Below are positions 7,959 through 17,387 of a stretch of DNA of 35,088 nucleotides, in pieces. Numbering within the stretch: the first letter of the stretch is position 1; each line of letters opens with the position of its first letter. The position numbers and the translations under genes were made by a program. The notes beneath the pieces are model-generated. The model had not been told where the DNA came from, searched no databases, and worked only from the letters and a program-made list of their open reading frames with translations. Source of the DNA: Bacillus sp. CGMCC 1.16541 (lineage in GTDB: Bacteria > Bacillota > Bacilli > Bacillales > Bacillaceae_H); assembly GCF_003184905.1 (NCBI RefSeq), contig NZ_KZ821211.1:232-35319 (forward strand). The letters run 5' to 3'.

Positions 7959-8000
7959 AGAACGGGGTAAGGAAACGCCCCATTTTTCCTGTGCCGTTCT
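7959..8000 (+). promoter_or_regulatory. Alternative hairpins between ribozyme and glmS
   Basis: Two hairpins share the same bases: an outer AGAACGG (7959-7965) with CCGTTCT (7994-8000), and an inner GGGG (7964-7967) with CCCC (7978-7981) followed by ATTTTT. The inner one looks like a short intrinsic terminator. A role in glmS expression is inferred only from the layout. Confidence 0.3.
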
Positions 8001-8025
8001 AGTGAACTAAGGAGGAACTACATTT

Positions 8026-9828
8026 ATGTGCGGAATTGTTGGTTATATTGGAAATCAAGATTCAAAAGAGATTTTATTACGTGGTCTAGAGAAATTAGAG
8101 TATCGTGGTTATGACTCAGCTGGTATCGCAGTTGTGAACAACGATGGTGTACACTTATTTAAAGAAAAAGGACGCATTGCTGAACTTCGTGAGATTGTGG
8201 ATACAAGTGTTGAAGCTCCAGCAGGAATTGGTCATACACGTTGGGCAACACATGGTGTACCAAGTAAAGAGAATGCTCATCCACACCAAAGTACGTCAGG
8301 TCGTTTTACACTTGTTCATAACGGTGTAATTGAAAACTATGCGATCTTAAAGCGTGAGCAATTACAAGGCGTAGAGTTCAAAAGCGAAACTGATACAGAA
8401 GTAATCGTTCAACTTATTGAGAAGTTAGCGAATGAAGGACTAGCAGTAGAAGAAGCTTTTCGTAAAGCGGTAAGCCTTCTTCACGGTTCATATGCTCTTG
8501 CATTAGTAGATGATCAAGATAAAAATACAATTTATGTAGCTAAAAATAAAAGTCCTCTACTAGTTGGTCTTGGTTCAGACTTTAATGTCGTAGCAAGTGA
8601 TGCAATGGCGATGTTACAAGTGACAGATCAATATGTAGAGTTAATGGACAAAGAAATCGTTATCGTAACAAAAGAGAATGTTACAATTAAAACACTAGAA
8701 GGTGAAGTTGTTGAGCGTGCGCCGTACACTGCAGAGTTAGATGCAAGTGATATTGAAAAAGGTACGTATCCACACTACATGCTAAAAGAAATTGATGAGC
8801 AGCCATTAGTGTTACGTAAGATTACACAACAATACCAAAACGAAGCAAATGAGCTTCACATCGATGATGATATTTTAGCAGCAATGAATGATGCAGATCG
8901 TATCTACATTGTGGCTTGTGGAACAAGTTACCATGCAGGTTTAGTAGGGAAGCAATTCATTGAGAAGTGGGCTAAAATTCCAGTAGAAGTACACGTTGCA
9001 AGTGAATTTTCTTACAACATGCCAATCTTATCAGAAAAGCCTTTATTTATTTTTATCTCTCAAAGTGGTGAAACAGCAGATAGTCGTGCCGTACTTGTAC
9101 AAGTAAAAGAATTAGGTTATAAAGCATTAACAATTACAAACGTTCCAGGTTCAACTCTTTCTCGTGAAGCGGACTATACGTTACTTTTACATGCAGGCCC
9201 TGAGATTGCAGTAGCATCTACGAAAGCATATACAGCTCAATTAGCAGTATTATCGATCCTAGCTGCGGTTACAGCAACATCAAAAGGAATTGCATTAGAA
9301 TTTGACCTTGTTCAAGAGCTTGCAATTGTTGCAATGGCTATGGAAGCACTTTGTGACGATAAAGAAACAATGGAAGACATCGCACGTGAATATTTAGCGA
9401 CAACTCGTAACTGCTTCTTCATCGGTCGCTCTGTTGACTTCTATGTAGGTCTTGAAGGTGCATTAAAGTTAAAAGAAATCTCTTATATCCAAGCCGAAGG
9501 TTTCGCTGGTGGAGAACTGAAGCATGGCACAATTGCATTAATTGAGAACAATACACCAGTTATTGCGCTTGCAACGCAAGAGCACGTAAACTTAAGCATT
9601 CGTGGTAATGTAAAAGAAGTAGCTGCTCGTGGTGCTAATCCTTGTATCATTTCAATGAAAGGGTTAGAAACAGAAGAAGATCGCTACGTACTTCCAGAAG
9701 TAAACGAAGCGTTAGCTCCGTTAGTAGCGGTTATCCCGTTACAGCTTATTTCTTACTATGCAGCACTTCACCGTGATTGCGATGTAGATAAGCCACGTAA
9801 CCTTGCAAAGTCAGTAACAGTTGAATAA
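8026..9828 (+). CDS. glmS: Glutamine-fructose-6-phosphate aminotransferase GlmS
   Basis: Makes glucosamine-6-phosphate from fructose-6-phosphate and glutamine, the entry to amino-sugar and peptidoglycan synthesis. The 600-residue protein begins MCGIVGYIG, with Cys2 becoming the N-terminal nucleophile after Met removal. An N-terminal glutaminase domain (1-240) is followed by two SIS sugar-isomerase domains: SQSGETADS lies in the first, and the conserved C-terminus [12 protein letters not shown] closes the second. GGAGG lies 10 bases before the ATG. Expression is controlled by the upstream ribozyme. The gene forms its own transcript between two terminators. Confidence 0.98.
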   Translation: MCGIVGYIGNQDSKEILLRGLEKLEYRGYDSAGIAVVNNDGVHLFKEKGRIAELREIVDTSVEAPAGIGHTRWATHGVPSKENAHPHQSTSGRFTLVHNGVIENYAILKREQLQGVEFKSETDTEVIVQLIEKLANEGLAVEEAFRKAVSLLHGSYALALVDDQDKNTIYVAKNKSPLLVGLGSDFNVVASDAMAMLQVTDQYVELMDKEIVIVTKENVTIKTLEGEVVERAPYTAELDASDIEKGTYPHYMLKEIDEQPLVLRKITQQYQNEANELHIDDDILAAMNDADRIYIVACGTSYHAGLVGKQFIEKWAKIPVEVHVASEFSYNMPILSEKPLFIFISQSGETADSRAVLVQVKELGYKALTITNVPGSTLSREADYTLLLHAGPEIAVASTKAYTAQLAVLSILAAVTATSKGIALEFDLVQELAIVAMAMEALCDDKETMEDIAREYLATTRNCFFIGRSVDFYVGLEGALKLKEISYIQAEGFAGGELKHGTIALIENNTPVIALATQEHVNLSIRGNVKEVAARGANPCIISMKGLETEEDRYVLPEVNEALAPLVAVIPLQLISYYAALHRDCDVDKPRNLAKSVTVE

Positions 9829-9844
9829 TTAAAGAAGCTATTTT

Positions 9845-9897
9845 AAAAGCACATGGTATCAATTACAATAAATGTAATTGAGCATGTGCTTTTTTTA
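9845..9897 (+). terminator. Terminator after glmS
   Basis: AAAGCACATG pairs with CATGTGCTTT and an inner CAATTAC/GTAATTG stem extends it. A run of seven T follows. Confidence 0.88.
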
Positions 9898-9948
9898 TTC
9901 TTGTATCCTTGTTACAAATTTGATAATAGTAAAAGTGGTGAATAAGAC

Positions 9949-11232
9949 ATGAAACACGTACCATCATCAATAACATTTTTTTCTTCCATACAGTGGTTAT
10001 TTTTCATTTTTGCAAATACAGTGGTTGTTCCGCTTTCAGTAGGAGCAGCGTTTGAAGTTCCACCTGATATTGTAAAGATGATGCTTAGTTATTCGTTTGT
10101 GTTTACAGGGTTAGCTTGTGTTCTACAAGGTTGGGTTGGGCATAGGTATCCTTTAATGGAGGGACACTCAGGATTGCTTTGGGGGGTAATGCTTAATTTA
10201 GGTTTATCTGCTTCTGCTCTAGGGATGAGTTATACAGAGATTGGAGGAGGAGTGGCAACAGGTATCTTATTATCAGGAGCCGTTGTCATCTTGCTCGCTG
10301 CGTTTAATCTTATTTCAGTGGTTCAAAGGATTTTTCCGCAAATGGTCATGACGGTTTATTTATTTCTTCTGACGTTTCAGCTTATTTTTGTCTTTTTTGA
10401 AGGAATGTTGGGGATTACAGAAGATGGGGTTATGAATGGACCTGTTAGTCTACTGTCTCTTTTTATCGTTATACTTGTGAGCGTTTTAAAAGTAAAAGGG
10501 TCCACAGTGGTAAGTAACTTTTCAATCCTAATTGGAATTGTGGTTGGTTGGATTTTGTTTGCTCTCATTTTTCCGGATTTGAGGTCCGATACCGTATCTG
10601 AAGGAATCACATTTGTGTTATTTCCATTAGGAATGCCTAATTTTGAGATAGGGATTGTCATCGTTGCATTTTTTGCTGGACTGATGAATTTAAGTAATAC
10701 AGTTGCTTCGATTCAAACAGCGGCTGCATTGTATGATGAAGAATCCCATCTAGAACAGTATCGACGCTCCTTTTTTGTTACAGGTGTTTTCTCCTTTGTC
10801 GCTGCTGGAGGAGGTCTGGTACCTTATACACCGTTTACTTCTTCAATCGGCTTTTTACAGAGTACGGGTATATTAGAAAGAAAACCCTTTTTTATTGGTG
10901 GTGGCTTGTTGGCTCTATCAGGGTTCATTCCTTCGGTTGCTTCCTTTCTAGTGACGATGCCCATGACAATCGGTAATGCCGTTTTATTTGTTGCTTATTT
11001 GCAGTTGTTTGGTACAGCGTATAATAGTTTAAAAGGAACACTTTTTAATTCGAATACCGTTTTTAGATTAGCGTTTCCTGTATTAATTGGAGTGAGCTTA
11101 ATGAATGTATCACCATCTGTTTTTCAAGAGTTGCCGATTTTGTTGCAACCGTTCCTCTCAAACGGGTTAATTATGGGTGTGTTCGTTTCAATTTTGATGG
11201 AAAAAGTGATTGATTGGAATCACTATGAGTAA
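9949..11232 (+). CDS. NCS2-family purine/pyrimidine permease
   Basis: A polytopic membrane protein of 427 residues with about 12 hydrophobic segments. The N-terminal pattern (SIQWLFFIFANTVVVPL, then GHRYPLMEGHSGLLWGV) and the NLSNTVASIQTAAALY stretch resemble the nucleobase-cation symporter-2 family. The closest type known to me is the uncharacterised Bacillus YwdJ-like permease, usually annotated as a uracil/xanthine transporter. The substrate cannot be told from sequence; no purine riboswitch is visible upstream. It is a single gene between two strong terminators and shares no operon with glmS or the pot genes. Ribosome site AAGTGGTG is weak. Confidence 0.78.
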   Translation: MKHVPSSITFFSSIQWLFFIFANTVVVPLSVGAAFEVPPDIVKMMLSYSFVFTGLACVLQGWVGHRYPLMEGHSGLLWGVMLNLGLSASALGMSYTEIGGGVATGILLSGAVVILLAAFNLISVVQRIFPQMVMTVYLFLLTFQLIFVFFEGMLGITEDGVMNGPVSLLSLFIVILVSVLKVKGSTVVSNFSILIGIVVGWILFALIFPDLRSDTVSEGITFVLFPLGMPNFEIGIVIVAFFAGLMNLSNTVASIQTAAALYDEESHLEQYRRSFFVTGVFSFVAAGGGLVPYTPFTSSIGFLQSTGILERKPFFIGGGLLALSGFIPSVASFLVTMPMTIGNAVLFVAYLQLFGTAYNSLKGTLFNSNTVFRLAFPVLIGVSLMNVSPSVFQELPILLQPFLSNGLIMGVFVSILMEKVIDWNHYE

Positions 11233-11240
11233 TTTCAGCG

Positions 11241-11286
11241 GGATGATGTAAAAGAAAAATTGATTTCTTTTACATCATCCTTTTTA
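11241..11286 (+). terminator. Terminator after permease gene
   Basis: A perfect 17-bp stem (GGATGATGTAAAAGAAA at 11241-11257 and its complement at 11264-11280) is followed by TTTTTATTTT. Confidence 0.92.
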
Positions 11287-11304
11287 TTTTCTTTTAAAAA
11301 ACCA

Positions 11305-11332
11305 TTGCACTTTCGAGTCATTTTTGTATAAT
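11305..11332 (+). promoter_or_regulatory. Promoter of cupin-HTH/pot operon
   Basis: TTGCAC (11305-11310), 16-bp spacer, perfect TATAAT (11327-11332). It starts 19 bp after the permease terminator and is followed at once by three inverted repeats. Confidence 0.75.
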
Positions 11333-11407
11333 AGTTTAGGTTATTAGTAAACTTTTAGTTTAATATTAATAAACTTTATTGATTAGAAGTTTACTTATTC
11401 TAAACTT
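11333..11407 (+). promoter_or_regulatory. Three tandem AGTTTA/TAAACT operators
   Basis: Three inverted repeats fill the leader. The first is AGTTTA 11333-11338 with TAAACT 11348-11353 (9-base spacer). The second is 11357-11362 with 11370-11375 (7-base spacer). The third is AAGTTTA 11387-11393 with TAAACTT 11401-11407 (7-base spacer). They run from the end of the -10 box to just before the ribosome site of the regulator gene. Autoregulation by the downstream HTH protein is the natural inference. Confidence 0.65.
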
Positions 11408-11421
11408 AATAGAGGTATAGC

Positions 11422-11964
11422 ATGGAAATTGGAAAAAAGTTAAAAAAGTTAAGAATTCAAAAAGGGTTAACGCAAGAAGAGTTAGGTGAGCGCACAGACT
11501 TAAGTAAAGGATATATTTCACAACTGGAGCGTGATTTAAGTTCTCCTTCGATTGAGACGTTTTTCCATGTGTTAGAAGTGTTAGGTTGTACACCAAGAGA
11601 GTTCTTCAATGATGAAGAGAAAGAGCAAAAAGTCGTTTATACAGAGGAAGATCAAACGGCTTATATAGATGAGGAAAAAGGCTACGACGTTCGGTGGCTG
11701 GTTCCTGAGTCAAATGAAAAAGAGATGGAACCAGTATGGCTGTGCTTAAAAAAAGGTGGTCAATTTAAACGGTTTGAACCTTCATTGTCAGAAACGTTTG
11801 CTTATGTACTAAAAGGGAAAGTCATCATTCAAATTGGCAGACGTACGTATTATGCGAAAGCTGGTGAATCCATTTATTTTCATGCATCAGACGAGCACCA
11901 AATTATTAATGATTATGATGGAGCATCAGAGCTTGTGCTTGTAGCGACTGAATCATACTTATAA
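11422..11964 (+). CDS. XRE-family cupin transcriptional regulator of pot operon
   Basis: A 180-residue regulator with an N-terminal XRE helix-turn-helix (about 5-60, with RIQKGLTQEELGERT and LSKGYISQLERD). A C-terminal small-barrel cupin domain spans about 105-178, with ETFAYVLKGKV and GESIYFHASDEHQI. This is the PuuR-like arrangement often found at the head of polyamine transporter operons, where it is thought to sense polyamines and repress uptake. AGAGGT lies 5 bases before the ATG. The leader contains three inverted repeats that are likely its own operators, and potA follows 25 bases after its stop. The ligand is inferred from context, not seen. Confidence 0.88.
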   Translation: MEIGKKLKKLRIQKGLTQEELGERTDLSKGYISQLERDLSSPSIETFFHVLEVLGCTPREFFNDEEKEQKVVYTEEDQTAYIDEEKGYDVRWLVPESNEKEMEPVWLCLKKGGQFKRFEPSLSETFAYVLKGKVIIQIGRRTYYAKAGESIYFHASDEHQIINDYDGASELVLVATESYL

Positions 11965-11989
11965 GAGCCAGAATTAGAAGGAGGGCATC

Positions 11990-13096
11990 ATGGGAGATAA
12001 GAGCATTATTCGTTTTGAAAATGTAACGAAAGAATATGACAGTAATACGATTGTCTTAAATAATGTAAGTTTTGAAATTGAGCGAGGAAAGTTTTATACG
12101 TTACTTGGTCCGTCTGGTTGTGGCAAGACAACGATTTTACGTTTAATTGCAGGGTTTATTGAAGCATCAAAAGGAGATATCTTCTTCCATAATAAACGAA
12201 TAAACGATGTTCCTGCTAATAAGCGTCAAGTAAATACAGTGTTTCAAGATTATGCATTATTCCCACATCTAAATGTGTTTGAAAACATCGCATTTGGTTT
12301 GCGAATTAAAAAGATGAAAAATAATGAAGTGAAAGAAAAAGTAAAAGAAGCTCTTCGCTTTGTGAACTTAGAAGGATATGAAAATCGAGAAATTCGTGAG
12401 ATGTCTGGTGGTCAACGTCAACGTGTAGCCATTGCACGTGCTATCGTCAATGAACCGGAAGTAATCTTACTAGATGAACCTTTATCTGCCCTTGACTTGA
12501 AACTTCGTACAGAGATGCAATATGAGTTGAGAGAATTACAGCAGCGTTTAGGGATCACATTTATATTTGTGACGCATGACCAAGAAGAGGCACTAGCGAT
12601 GTCTGATGAAATCTTTGTATTAAATGAAGGTCAAATTCAGCAAAGTGGCACACCGACTGACATTTATGATGAGCCGATTAACCGTTTTGTTGCTGATTTT
12701 ATTGGAGAGTCTAATATTTTATCAGGAACGATGATCAATGATTTTCTTGTTGAATTTGGTGGAAAACAGTTTGAGTGTGTAGACCAAGGGTTTAACTCAA
12801 ATGAACAGGTAGAGGTTGTCATTCGTCCAGAAGACTTAGAAATTACAGAATCAGAGCAAGGAAAACTTCAAGTGAAAGTGGACTCTCAATTATTTAGAGG
12901 TGTTCACTATGAAATTTGCTGTTATGACCAAGAAGGAAATGAGTGGCTTGTACACTCAACGAAAAAAGCAGTTGTAGGTGCTGAGATTGGGCTGTATTTT
13001 AATAAAGAAGCGATACATGTTATGCGTTTAGGTGAAACAGAAGCGGAGTTTGATAAGCGATTAGAGTCATATGGTGGCATAAACGATGCAAAATAG
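11990..13096 (+). CDS. potA: Spermidine/putrescine ABC transporter ATPase PotA
   Basis: ATP-binding subunit powering polyamine import. The 368-residue protein has Walker A GPSGCGKT (40-47), signature MSGGQ (138-142), Walker B VILLDEP (158-164) and the switch His196 (FVTHDQ). A C-terminal TOBE-like regulatory domain follows, with [10 protein letters not shown]. The ATG follows GAAGGAGGG. It overlaps potB by 11 bases, so the transporter subunits are translationally coupled. Assignment to polyamines rests on the full potABCD order, with PotD type matching and a PuuR-like regulator at the front. Confidence 0.94.
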   Translation: MGDKSIIRFENVTKEYDSNTIVLNNVSFEIERGKFYTLLGPSGCGKTTILRLIAGFIEASKGDIFFHNKRINDVPANKRQVNTVFQDYALFPHLNVFENIAFGLRIKKMKNNEVKEKVKEALRFVNLEGYENREIREMSGGQRQRVAIARAIVNEPEVILLDEPLSALDLKLRTEMQYELRELQQRLGITFIFVTHDQEEALAMSDEIFVLNEGQIQQSGTPTDIYDEPINRFVADFIGESNILSGTMINDFLVEFGGKQFECVDQGFNSNEQVEVVIRPEDLEITESEQGKLQVKVDSQLFRGVHYEICCYDQEGNEWLVHSTKKAVVGAEIGLYFNKEAIHVMRLGETEAEFDKRLESYGGINDAK

Positions 13097-13901
13097 AACG
13101 CGTAATTTATACTTAATTCCTTATGTCGCATGGATTGCTCTGTTCGTTATTGCTCCTATCTTACTGGTTCTGTACTATTCATTCTTTGATATCACAGGAC
13201 AGGTAACGTTAGATAACTATAAAAAGTTTTTTACACCCGTTTATTTAAAAATGACATTTAGTTCATTTTGGTATGCATTTTTAATTACGTTATTTTCATT
13301 ATTAGTTGCCTATCCAACAGCTTATTTATTAACAAAAACGCGACATAAACAGTTATGGCTCTTACTCATTATTGTGCCGTCTTGGATTAACTTGTTGTTA
13401 AAGGTTTACGCATTTTTAGGCATTTTCGGCACGTTTGGTCCAGCTAACGGCTTCCTAGAGGCGGTTGGAATAGGAACAAAACAAATTTTATTTACGGACT
13501 TTAGTTTCGTTTTTGTCTCAGTCTATATTTTTATTCCTTTTATGGTCTTACCTATCTTTAATGCACTAGAAGAAATGAATCCTTCATTAGTCGATGCATC
13601 TCGTGATTTAGGTGCGTCAGCTTGGACAACCTTTTCACGTGTTATTTTTCCGTTAACACTAGATGGAGTAAAAGCGGGTTGTCAAGCAGTCTTCATTCCT
13701 GCATTATCGCTGTTTATGATTACACGACTAATTGCTGGAAATCGCGTTATCACACTTGGTACAGCGATTGAGCAAAATTTCTTAGTGATTCAAGACTGGG
13801 GGATGGGGGCTACCATTGCTGTGTTCCTCATTCTGATTATGGTCATTATTATGGTAGCAACAGGAAGTCGGAAGCGAGGGTTTAGTCATGAAACGAAATA
13901 A
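13086..13901 (+). CDS. potB: Spermidine/putrescine ABC transporter permease PotB
   Basis: Membrane subunit of 271 residues with six predicted helices, the first at about 8-30. The EAA loop that docks on PotA appears as [15 protein letters not shown] followed by W and a proline-containing IFPLTL segment. It overlaps potA at the start (11 bases) and potC at the end (14 bases). The ribosome site is weak (TGGTGG), as expected when translation is coupled to potA. Confidence 0.93.
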   Translation: MQNRTRNLYLIPYVAWIALFVIAPILLVLYYSFFDITGQVTLDNYKKFFTPVYLKMTFSSFWYAFLITLFSLLVAYPTAYLLTKTRHKQLWLLLIIVPSWINLLLKVYAFLGIFGTFGPANGFLEAVGIGTKQILFTDFSFVFVSVYIFIPFMVLPIFNALEEMNPSLVDASRDLGASAWTTFSRVIFPLTLDGVKAGCQAVFIPALSLFMITRLIAGNRVITLGTAIEQNFLVIQDWGMGATIAVFLILIMVIIMVATGSRKRGFSHETK

Positions 13902-14691
13902 TCGATTATCTACTATCTACTTAACCGTTGTGTTTTTTATTTTATATGCTCCGATCTTCTACTTGGTTTACTATTCTTTTAATAGTGGCGGCACCATGTA
14001 TAACTTTGAAGGGTTTACGTTTGATTGGTATAAGGAAGTTTTCCAAGATACCCGTTTATTAATCATTGTGTTAAATACGTTAATTATTGCACTTTTGTCA
14101 GCTGCAATCTCAACCATTATTGGTGTGATGGGAGCACTTGCAATTACGTATGTGAAGCGACATCAAGTGAAGCATACGTTGTTGTCTCTTAACAATGTGT
14201 TAATTGTGAGTCCGGATGTCATCATTGGTGCGTCATTTTTGATTTTATTTACGATGATTGGCATCAAGTTAGGATTTACGTCAGTGTTATTATCTCATAT
14301 TGCATTTAGTGTACCGATTGTTGTTATTATGGTGTTACCAAAATTACAAGAGATGAGTCCAACATTAATTGATGCCGCTCGTGACTTAGGAGCGAGTAGG
14401 TGGGATGTGTTATCAAAAGTAATTTTGCCATTTATCTCACCGGGGATTTTTGCAGGATTTTTTATGGCACTTACGTACTCGCTAGACGATTTTGCTGTAA
14501 CATTCTTTGTAACAGGAAATGGATTTTCGACTTTATCAGTTGAGATTTATTCATTAGCTCGTCAGGGGATTTCATTAACGATTAATGCATTATCAACATT
14601 GTTATTCTTATTTACCATTTTACTGGTGATCGGTTACTACTTTATTAATCAAAGAAATAACCGCCCAAATAGAGTGGGGGTTGGAAAATGA
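13888..14691 (+). CDS. potC: Spermidine/putrescine ABC transporter permease PotC
   Basis: Second membrane subunit, 267 residues, about six helices. Its EAA loop reads MSPTLIDAARDLGAS, near-identical to that of PotB, showing the paralogous pair. GCGAGGG precedes the ATG, within the end of potB. It overlaps potD by 4 bases (ATGA). Confidence 0.93.
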   Translation: MKRNNRLSTIYLTVVFFILYAPIFYLVYYSFNSGGTMYNFEGFTFDWYKEVFQDTRLLIIVLNTLIIALLSAAISTIIGVMGALAITYVKRHQVKHTLLSLNNVLIVSPDVIIGASFLILFTMIGIKLGFTSVLLSHIAFSVPIVVIMVLPKLQEMSPTLIDAARDLGASRWDVLSKVILPFISPGIFAGFFMALTYSLDDFAVTFFVTGNGFSTLSVEIYSLARQGISLTINALSTLLFLFTILLVIGYYFINQRNNRPNRVGVGK

Positions 14692-15761
14692 GGCATTTAA
14701 CTCGTACGTTTTTACTTGTATTTATTGTGGCATTTGCATTAATGTATGTCGTTTCGAAATTAAATTCATCTCAAGGGTATACAGGTGGAAATATACTAAC
14801 GGTATATAACTGGGGAGACTATATTGATCCAGCCCTTATTAAAGAGTTTGAAAAAGAAACAGGTATTAAGGTGATTTATCAAACATTTGATTCAAATGAA
14901 GCGATGGTGACGAAAGTAGCGCAAGGTGGAACAACATTTGATATTGCTGTACCGTCTGAATATGCAATTAGCAAGATGAAAGAAGAAGATCTGTTGTTGC
15001 CGATTGATCATTCAAAGCTTCCAAATTTAAAATATATTAATTCGCGCTTTTTAAACTTAGCGTTTGATGAGGAAAACAAATACTCTATTCCTTATTTTTG
15101 GGGAACAGTAGGGATTGTTTATAATCCACAAATGCTAGGTGGAAAAGAAATTCGTAGCTGGAATGACCTGTGGGATTCAGACTTACGTAATCAAATCTTA
15201 CTGGTTGACGGTGCTCGTGAAGTGATGGGAATGGGGCTAAACAGTCTTGGCTACTCATTAAATGACACGAACAAAGAGCATTTAATAGCAGCTAAGCAAA
15301 AGTTAGATACGTTAACACCCAATATTAAAGCCATTGTTGGTGATGAAATTAAAATGCTTATTGCCAATGAAGAAGCAGCTGTTGGTGTAGTGTGGTCTGG
15401 AGACGCTGCAGATATCATGTGGGAAAATGAAAAGCTGGATTACGTTGTCCCAGAAGAGGGTTCCAATTTGTGGTTTGACAACATGGTGATTCCAAGTACA
15501 TCTAAAAATGTAGATGGTGCTCATCAATTTATCAATTTTATGCTTGACCCAGAGAGAGCAGCGCAGAACGCTGAATATGTTGGCTATTCAACGCCAAATG
15601 AAGAGGCTATGAAGTACTTACCAGAAAATGTATCAGGTGATGAACGCTTCTATCCAGACGTTGATTCAACAGAACGATTAGAAGTATATGAAAATTTAGG
15701 GAAGAAGATGTTGGCTTACTACAACGAGCTCTTCTTGGAATTTAAAATGCATAAAAAATAA
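14688..15761 (+). CDS. potD: Spermidine/putrescine-binding protein PotD
   Basis: Extracellular solute-binding protein of 357 residues. The mature domain begins LTVYNWGDYIDPALIKEFEKE, the usual PotD start, with NEAMVTKVAQGGTTFDIAVP and the conserved polyamine-site segments downstream. The N-terminus has a hydrophobic stretch (about 9-24) after two Arg. There is no cysteine anywhere in the protein, so it cannot be a lipoprotein as most Gram-positive binding proteins are. It is probably held by an uncleaved signal anchor or secreted. The start codon overlaps the potC stop (ATGA). A strong terminator ends the operon. Confidence 0.93.
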   Translation: MRHLTRTFLLVFIVAFALMYVVSKLNSSQGYTGGNILTVYNWGDYIDPALIKEFEKETGIKVIYQTFDSNEAMVTKVAQGGTTFDIAVPSEYAISKMKEEDLLLPIDHSKLPNLKYINSRFLNLAFDEENKYSIPYFWGTVGIVYNPQMLGGKEIRSWNDLWDSDLRNQILLVDGAREVMGMGLNSLGYSLNDTNKEHLIAAKQKLDTLTPNIKAIVGDEIKMLIANEEAAVGVVWSGDAADIMWENEKLDYVVPEEGSNLWFDNMVIPSTSKNVDGAHQFINFMLDPERAAQNAEYVGYSTPNEEAMKYLPENVSGDERFYPDVDSTERLEVYENLGKKMLAYYNELFLEFKMHKK

Positions 15762-15768
15762 GCATGAC

Positions 15769-15820
15769 AAAAAGGTAACTAGAGTGATTCTTACAAATCA
15801 TCTAGTTACCTTTTTGTTTT
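15769..15820 (+). terminator. Terminator of pot operon
   Basis: The 15-bp stem AAAAAGGTAACTAGA (15769-15783) and its complement (15801-15815) ends in TTTTTGTTTT. Confidence 0.9.
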
Positions 15821-15918
15821 AGAGTGGTTTAGAAATAACAGAGGTGTAATGCTTATACATAAATAGAAGAACTTACTAAGCTTAGGTGAATGACAAACAG
15901 GGTAACATAGGCTAAGGC

Positions 15919-15946
15919 AGTAGAAAGAAAAAGGTTGTTTTCTACT
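15919..15946 (+). other. Hairpin before acyltransferase gene
   Basis: AGTAGAAA (15919-15926) pairs with TTTCTACT (15939-15946), 18 bases before the ribosome site. No long T tract follows. The rest of 15821-15918 shows nothing recognisable and no convincing promoter. Confidence 0.3.
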
Positions 15947-15977
15947 CCTTTATCTTAAAATAGCAAGGAGAATGACA

Positions 15978-17078
15978 TTGAAGCAGCGAATTGAATCGAT
16001 TTACTTTCTGCGACTATTCGCGATGTTAATGGTTGTCTTGGTGCATGTAACCGGTGCTTATGTAGAAGTATTGACATTTAATACCGATGCTTATCAAAAG
16101 TATCATTTCATTAACCGAATTATACGAATTGAAGCAGGAATTTTCATCATGATTACAGGTCTAGTGTTTTTTTATAACTACATCCGAAAACCGTTAACTG
16201 GCTCTGTGTTAAAAAACTATTATCAAAAACGTGTTACGTACATATTAATTCCATATCTTGTATGGGCGATTATCTATGAATTGTATTCTGCTTATATAGG
16301 AGTAACGAATTTAAATTTAAACGACGTAATGAGCAGAATTTTACAAGGGAAGTCGTATTATCAATTGCATTTCATCTTTTTAATTGTACAGTTTTATTTG
16401 TTCTTTCCCATTTTTATCTACCTTGCTCAAAAGATAGCTCTTTTTCGTAAATACATGTGGGCGTTCGGGATTCTTTTTGAAGTAGGGTATTACTTATTAA
16501 ATACAAAGTACCAAATTATCCCTTTTAACTTCTTTTTAGATGCATTCGGAACCTTTCTATTAGGGGGGTGGATTGGCTTGTATTATCAAGAACAAAAAGA
16601 GAAGATGTACGCACGGTCAAATATTATTCTGTTCATCTTAACGATTTGTGCGGGTTGGGTGACTGTGACGTTAAATTATTATGCCTATACGATTGACCAA
16701 ATTCAAATATCAGATTTACTATACAAGCTAGTGAATTTAACGTATTTATTTATAGGTGGATATTTCTTATTTAGAATGACTGAAATTCTAGCACATAGAT
16801 TGCCTCGTAAGACAGTAGAGGTTGTCAAGAACATAGCTGTGTATTCTTTTGGTTTTTATTTATTGCATCCACTTGTTCTAAATGCGATTGTACAAGTGGT
16901 TCCTGCTGAAAATAATTACTGGTTCCATATTCAAATTTTGACTCGATATGTGCTAACTGTTATCTTTTGTTACATTATCATTTGGGCTACACATAAGTTT
17001 TTTCTATTTCCAAGTATCATCTTTGGAAAGATGCCGCAAGAAGCGGTGTTTTTATACAAGAAAGAGAAAACGTCTTAA
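15978..17078 (+). CDS. Acyltransferase-3 family membrane protein
   Basis: An integral membrane protein of 366 residues with about ten hydrophobic helices. The opening RIESIYFLRLFAMLMVVLVH with a His in the first helix, and later YLLHPLV, are typical of the acyltransferase-3 family. Members transfer acyl groups to peptidoglycan, teichoic acids, exopolysaccharides or antibiotics. The acceptor here is unknown. TTG 15978 is preferred over ATG 15972, because AAGGAG at 15965-15970 is 7 bases before TTG but only 1 base before the ATG. It is a lone gene between the pot operon and ddl, with its own terminator. Confidence 0.85.
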   Translation: MKQRIESIYFLRLFAMLMVVLVHVTGAYVEVLTFNTDAYQKYHFINRIIRIEAGIFIMITGLVFFYNYIRKPLTGSVLKNYYQKRVTYILIPYLVWAIIYELYSAYIGVTNLNLNDVMSRILQGKSYYQLHFIFLIVQFYLFFPIFIYLAQKIALFRKYMWAFGILFEVGYYLLNTKYQIIPFNFFLDAFGTFLLGGWIGLYYQEQKEKMYARSNIILFILTICAGWVTVTLNYYAYTIDQIQISDLLYKLVNLTYLFIGGYFLFRMTEILAHRLPRKTVEVVKNIAVYSFGFYLLHPLVLNAIVQVVPAENNYWFHIQILTRYVLTVIFCYIIIWATHKFFLFPSIIFGKMPQEAVFLYKKEKTS

Positions 17079-17079
17079 A

Positions 17080-17127
17080 AAACGTCACCTTACCTACTTA
17101 TGAAGGAGTGTAGGGTGATGTTTTGTT
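17080..17127 (+). terminator. Terminator after acyltransferase gene
   Basis: ACGTCACCTTAC (17082-17093) pairs with GTAGGGTGATGT (17110-17121), 12 bp with two G-U pairs, followed by TTTGTTTG. Confidence 0.65.
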
Positions 17128-17323
17128 TGATAAAAAGGGAAAAGAGTTACGAAAAAGGTCTCTTATCGAAGAGTAGGGAAGCTGGTATGATAAATTCGTA
17201 CTAAAAAAAATTGGGACAGCGACTTCATTCACAAATGCCTATTTTACTACATACTTAATAAAGAAAAGAATCTGTTTCCTAAATGAAGTAGGATGATGAT
17301 AAAATAGGAGAAGTGAAGATTGT
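17128..17323 (+). other. Non-coding stretch before ddl
   Basis: About 200 bases, purine-rich and AT-rich, with no ORF of credible length, no strong hairpin and no recognised riboswitch. The ddl promoter follows. Confidence 0.4.
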
Positions 17324-17352
17324 TTGTTAGAAAATCGATATTTAAATAAAAT
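17324..17352 (+). promoter_or_regulatory. Putative promoter of ddl
   Basis: TTGTTA (17324-17329), 17-bp spacer, TAAAAT (17347-17352), 35 bp before the ddl start. Confidence 0.5.
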
Positions 17353-17387
17353 GGAAGTTTAGACTATGTGTTTTAGGAGGCATATCC

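Noticed and set aside
7819-8010. A 63-codon frame before glmS
   Set aside because: It lies across the glmS ribozyme core, whose conserved bases explain the sequence. There is no separate ribosome site, and the peptide has no recognisable features.
17120-17142. GTTTTG-N11-GGGAAA as a SigB promoter before ddl
   Set aside because: The spacer is too short, the -35 is imperfect, and it overlaps the acyltransferase terminator.
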